Below, in pieces: positions 4,470 through 5,372 of a DNA stretch of 5,372 bases. This DNA is from UBA3071 sp965369635. Lineage in GTDB: Bacteria > Chloroflexota > Anaerolineae > UBA3071. Every line of letters starts with the position of its first letter. Positions within the stretch are counted from its first letter, which is position 1. The DNA is taken from positions 1 through 5,372 of the forward strand of contig CBDURC010000209.1 of NCBI GenBank assembly GCA_965369635.1, in the 5' to 3' direction. The notes under the pieces are model-generated. The model saw only the letters and a list, made by a program, of their open reading frames with translations. It did no database searches and was not told the DNA's origin. Both the position numbers and the translations under genes were made by a program.

Positions 4470-5372
4470 TCACTCCCGAAGGATGAGGGGCAGCCAGCAC
4501 CGGCTGGCGGGTGTCGGTGTGGGCGTTGGGGTATCGGTAGCAACCGGCGTCGGTGTGTCGGTGGGCGGTACGGTGGGCATGTCACCGAAGTTGATCTCCA
4601 CCGTCGAGCCCGCCACCACGGCCACCACGACCTGGTTGGGCGTGGTCGAGGAGTAGCCCTCCGGGTCCGTCTCCGTCACCATGTAGGTGCCCGGCTCCAG
4701 GTCGGTGAAACCGTAGCTGCCGTCGGCCGTGGTGAGCTGCGTTTCGATGGGCACGCCGCCCACGGTACTGAGGGTGACTTCCACGTCCGCCAATGGCGGC
4801 TCGCCCTCGTCCACCATCCCGTCACCATCTTCGTCGTACCAGACCACGCCGGTGATGCTGCCCGTGGTGGGCGTCGCCGTGGGGGTCAAGGTGGGTGTCG
4901 GCGTATCAGTAGGCGTCGCCGTGGCCGTTGGCGTAGATGTCGGTGTGGCTGTGGAGGTGGATGTCGGTGTAGATGTTGGTGTGGCTGTGGATGTAGGTGT
5001 CGGTGTAGATGTCGGTGTGGATGTGGGCGTCGGCCGCTCTTCGAGCACCAGGTCGCCGAAATCACCGGAGGCACCATAGGTGGTCGCGCCCATCCAGACG
5101 AGCTGCCCCTCTTTCTCGCCCCCAGTGTCATCATCGGTCAGGCCGATGTTGAAGCCCAGTACCTTGCCTGCTACGAAGGCACTGGCTTGGAAGTTGCCTC
5201 GTGGGATGGCGACTTCGATCACGTAGCCGCCCGTCCGCTGGATCACTTCGGCGCTAATGGGCGAGCTGAGTGACTGCGCGAAGTCAGTGACCTTGCCGTC
5301 TACCCTGATCTCGTACTTGTGGTCGTCACTGCCGAAGTCCTGCTGATCGTGCAGACCATCGAAGACCAGTTC
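4470..5372 (-). CDS. Secreted modular protein (C-terminal part): CBM9/DOMON-like domain, Thr/Pro linkers, SdrD B-like domain, LPLILRE tail
   Basis: The frame is open to the window edge, so the N-terminus, any signal peptide and the true start are missing; a GTG at 5246 is an internal valine. The visible 300 residues divide as follows. Residues 1-112 look like a family 9 carbohydrate-binding/DOMON-like beta-sandwich: ELVFDG, KYEIRVDGKV, GYVIEVAIPRGNF, GFNIGLTDDDTGGEKEGQLVW and FGDLVLEE. Residues 113-170 are an almost pure Thr/Pro/Ser/Ala linker. Residues 171-264 are an SdrD B-like (prealbumin-like) domain: GSITGVVWYDEDGDG with a calcium-type DxDxDG, GEPPLADVEVTL, DGSYGF and LEPGTYMVTE. Residues 265-288 are a second Thr/Pro linker, and 291-300 read RCWLPLILRE. 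This implies an extracellular or envelope-anchored sugar-binding protein; any catalytic domain would lie upstream. Strand and frame are certain, domain names fairly sure, whole-protein function unknown. It is unrelated to the neighbouring phosphorylase, which has its own promoter. Confidence 0.85.
   Translation of the reverse strand, partial: ELVFDGLHDQQDFGSDDHKYEIRVDGKVTDFAQSLSSPISAEVIQRTGGYVIEVAIPRGNFQASAFVAGKVLGFNIGLTDDDTGGEKEGQLVWMGATTYGASGDFGDLVLEERPTPTSTPTSTPTPTSTATPTSTPTSTSTATPTSTPTATATPTDTPTPTLTPTATPTTGSITGVVWYDEDGDGMVDEGEPPLADVEVTLSTVGGVPIETQLTTADGSYGFTDLEPGTYMVTETDPEGYSSTTPNQVVVAVVAGSTVEINFGDMPTVPPTDTPTPVATDTPTPTPTPASRCWLPLILRE
4863..5036 (-). repeat. Thr/Pro linker repeat (6-bp period with a 36-bp higher-order unit)
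   Basis: The linker codes for TPTSTP-type hexapeptides, giving a 6-bp periodicity. Two adjacent 36-bp blocks, 4942-4977 and 4978-5013, match at 32 of 36 positions, which points to recent tandem duplication. The linker length is therefore probably variable between strains. The plus strand here is almost entirely G/T-rich. Confidence 0.75.

Noticed and set aside
5244..5246. GTG as a start codon for the secreted protein
   Set aside because: The frame stays open to the window edge, and the upstream residues (ELVFDG, KYEIRVDGKV) continue the same CBM9-like domain, so this codon is an internal valine.
4401..5273. Plus-strand open frame with Arg/Gly/Cys repeats at the right end
   Set aside because: Its repeats are the antisense of the Thr/Pro linker and of the 15-bp hairpin; the minus strand gives coherent domains.

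Overview
This GC-rich window of about 5.4 kb most resembles a Chloroflexota (Anaerolineae-type) chromosome. That placement is an inference. It rests on the Thr/Pro-rich linkers plus a C-terminal LPLILRE tail in a secreted protein, and on G/C-rich short repeats and long perfect hairpins between genes. No taxonomic marker gene is present.

Layout. Positions 1-129 hold a strong extended -10 promoter reading right. An 11-bp inverted repeat there places a near-identical -10 on the other strand, so the region may be a divergent promoter. A polytopic membrane protein of unknown function follows (130-1014, +). Nine in-register copies of an 8-bp G-rich repeat (1013-1084) separate it from a 664-residue protein (1123-3117, +). 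That protein is a complete 5'-methylthioadenosine/S-adenosylhomocysteine deaminase of the amidohydrolase superfamily, fused in frame to a C-terminal CYTH domain (triphosphate tunnel fold). A perfect 11-bp hairpin with a GCAA loop lies between it and the convergent gene for S-methyl-5'-thioadenosine phosphorylase (3215-4096, -), which has its own near-consensus promoter. Positions 4097-4469 are non-coding and full of inverted repeats, including a 72-bp element with 13-bp ends and two competing internal folds. The right end holds the C-terminal 300 residues of a secreted modular protein on the minus strand: CBM9/DOMON-like domain, Thr/Pro linker, SdrD B-like domain, second linker and LPLILRE tail. 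Its N-terminus lies beyond the window.

How the genes work together. The deaminase-CYTH protein and the phosphorylase both act on methylthioadenosine, the by-product of polyamine synthesis and other SAM-consuming reactions. The deaminase half may also clear S-adenosylhomocysteine. The genes face each other and have separate leaders, so they share a pathway but not an operon. The deaminase-CYTH fusion is the most unusual item here: it couples a purine-nucleoside deaminase to a domain whose relatives bind triphosphates or make cAMP, and its ExExK signature reads E-I-Q-V-K. The membrane protein and the secreted protein have no evident link to this pathway.
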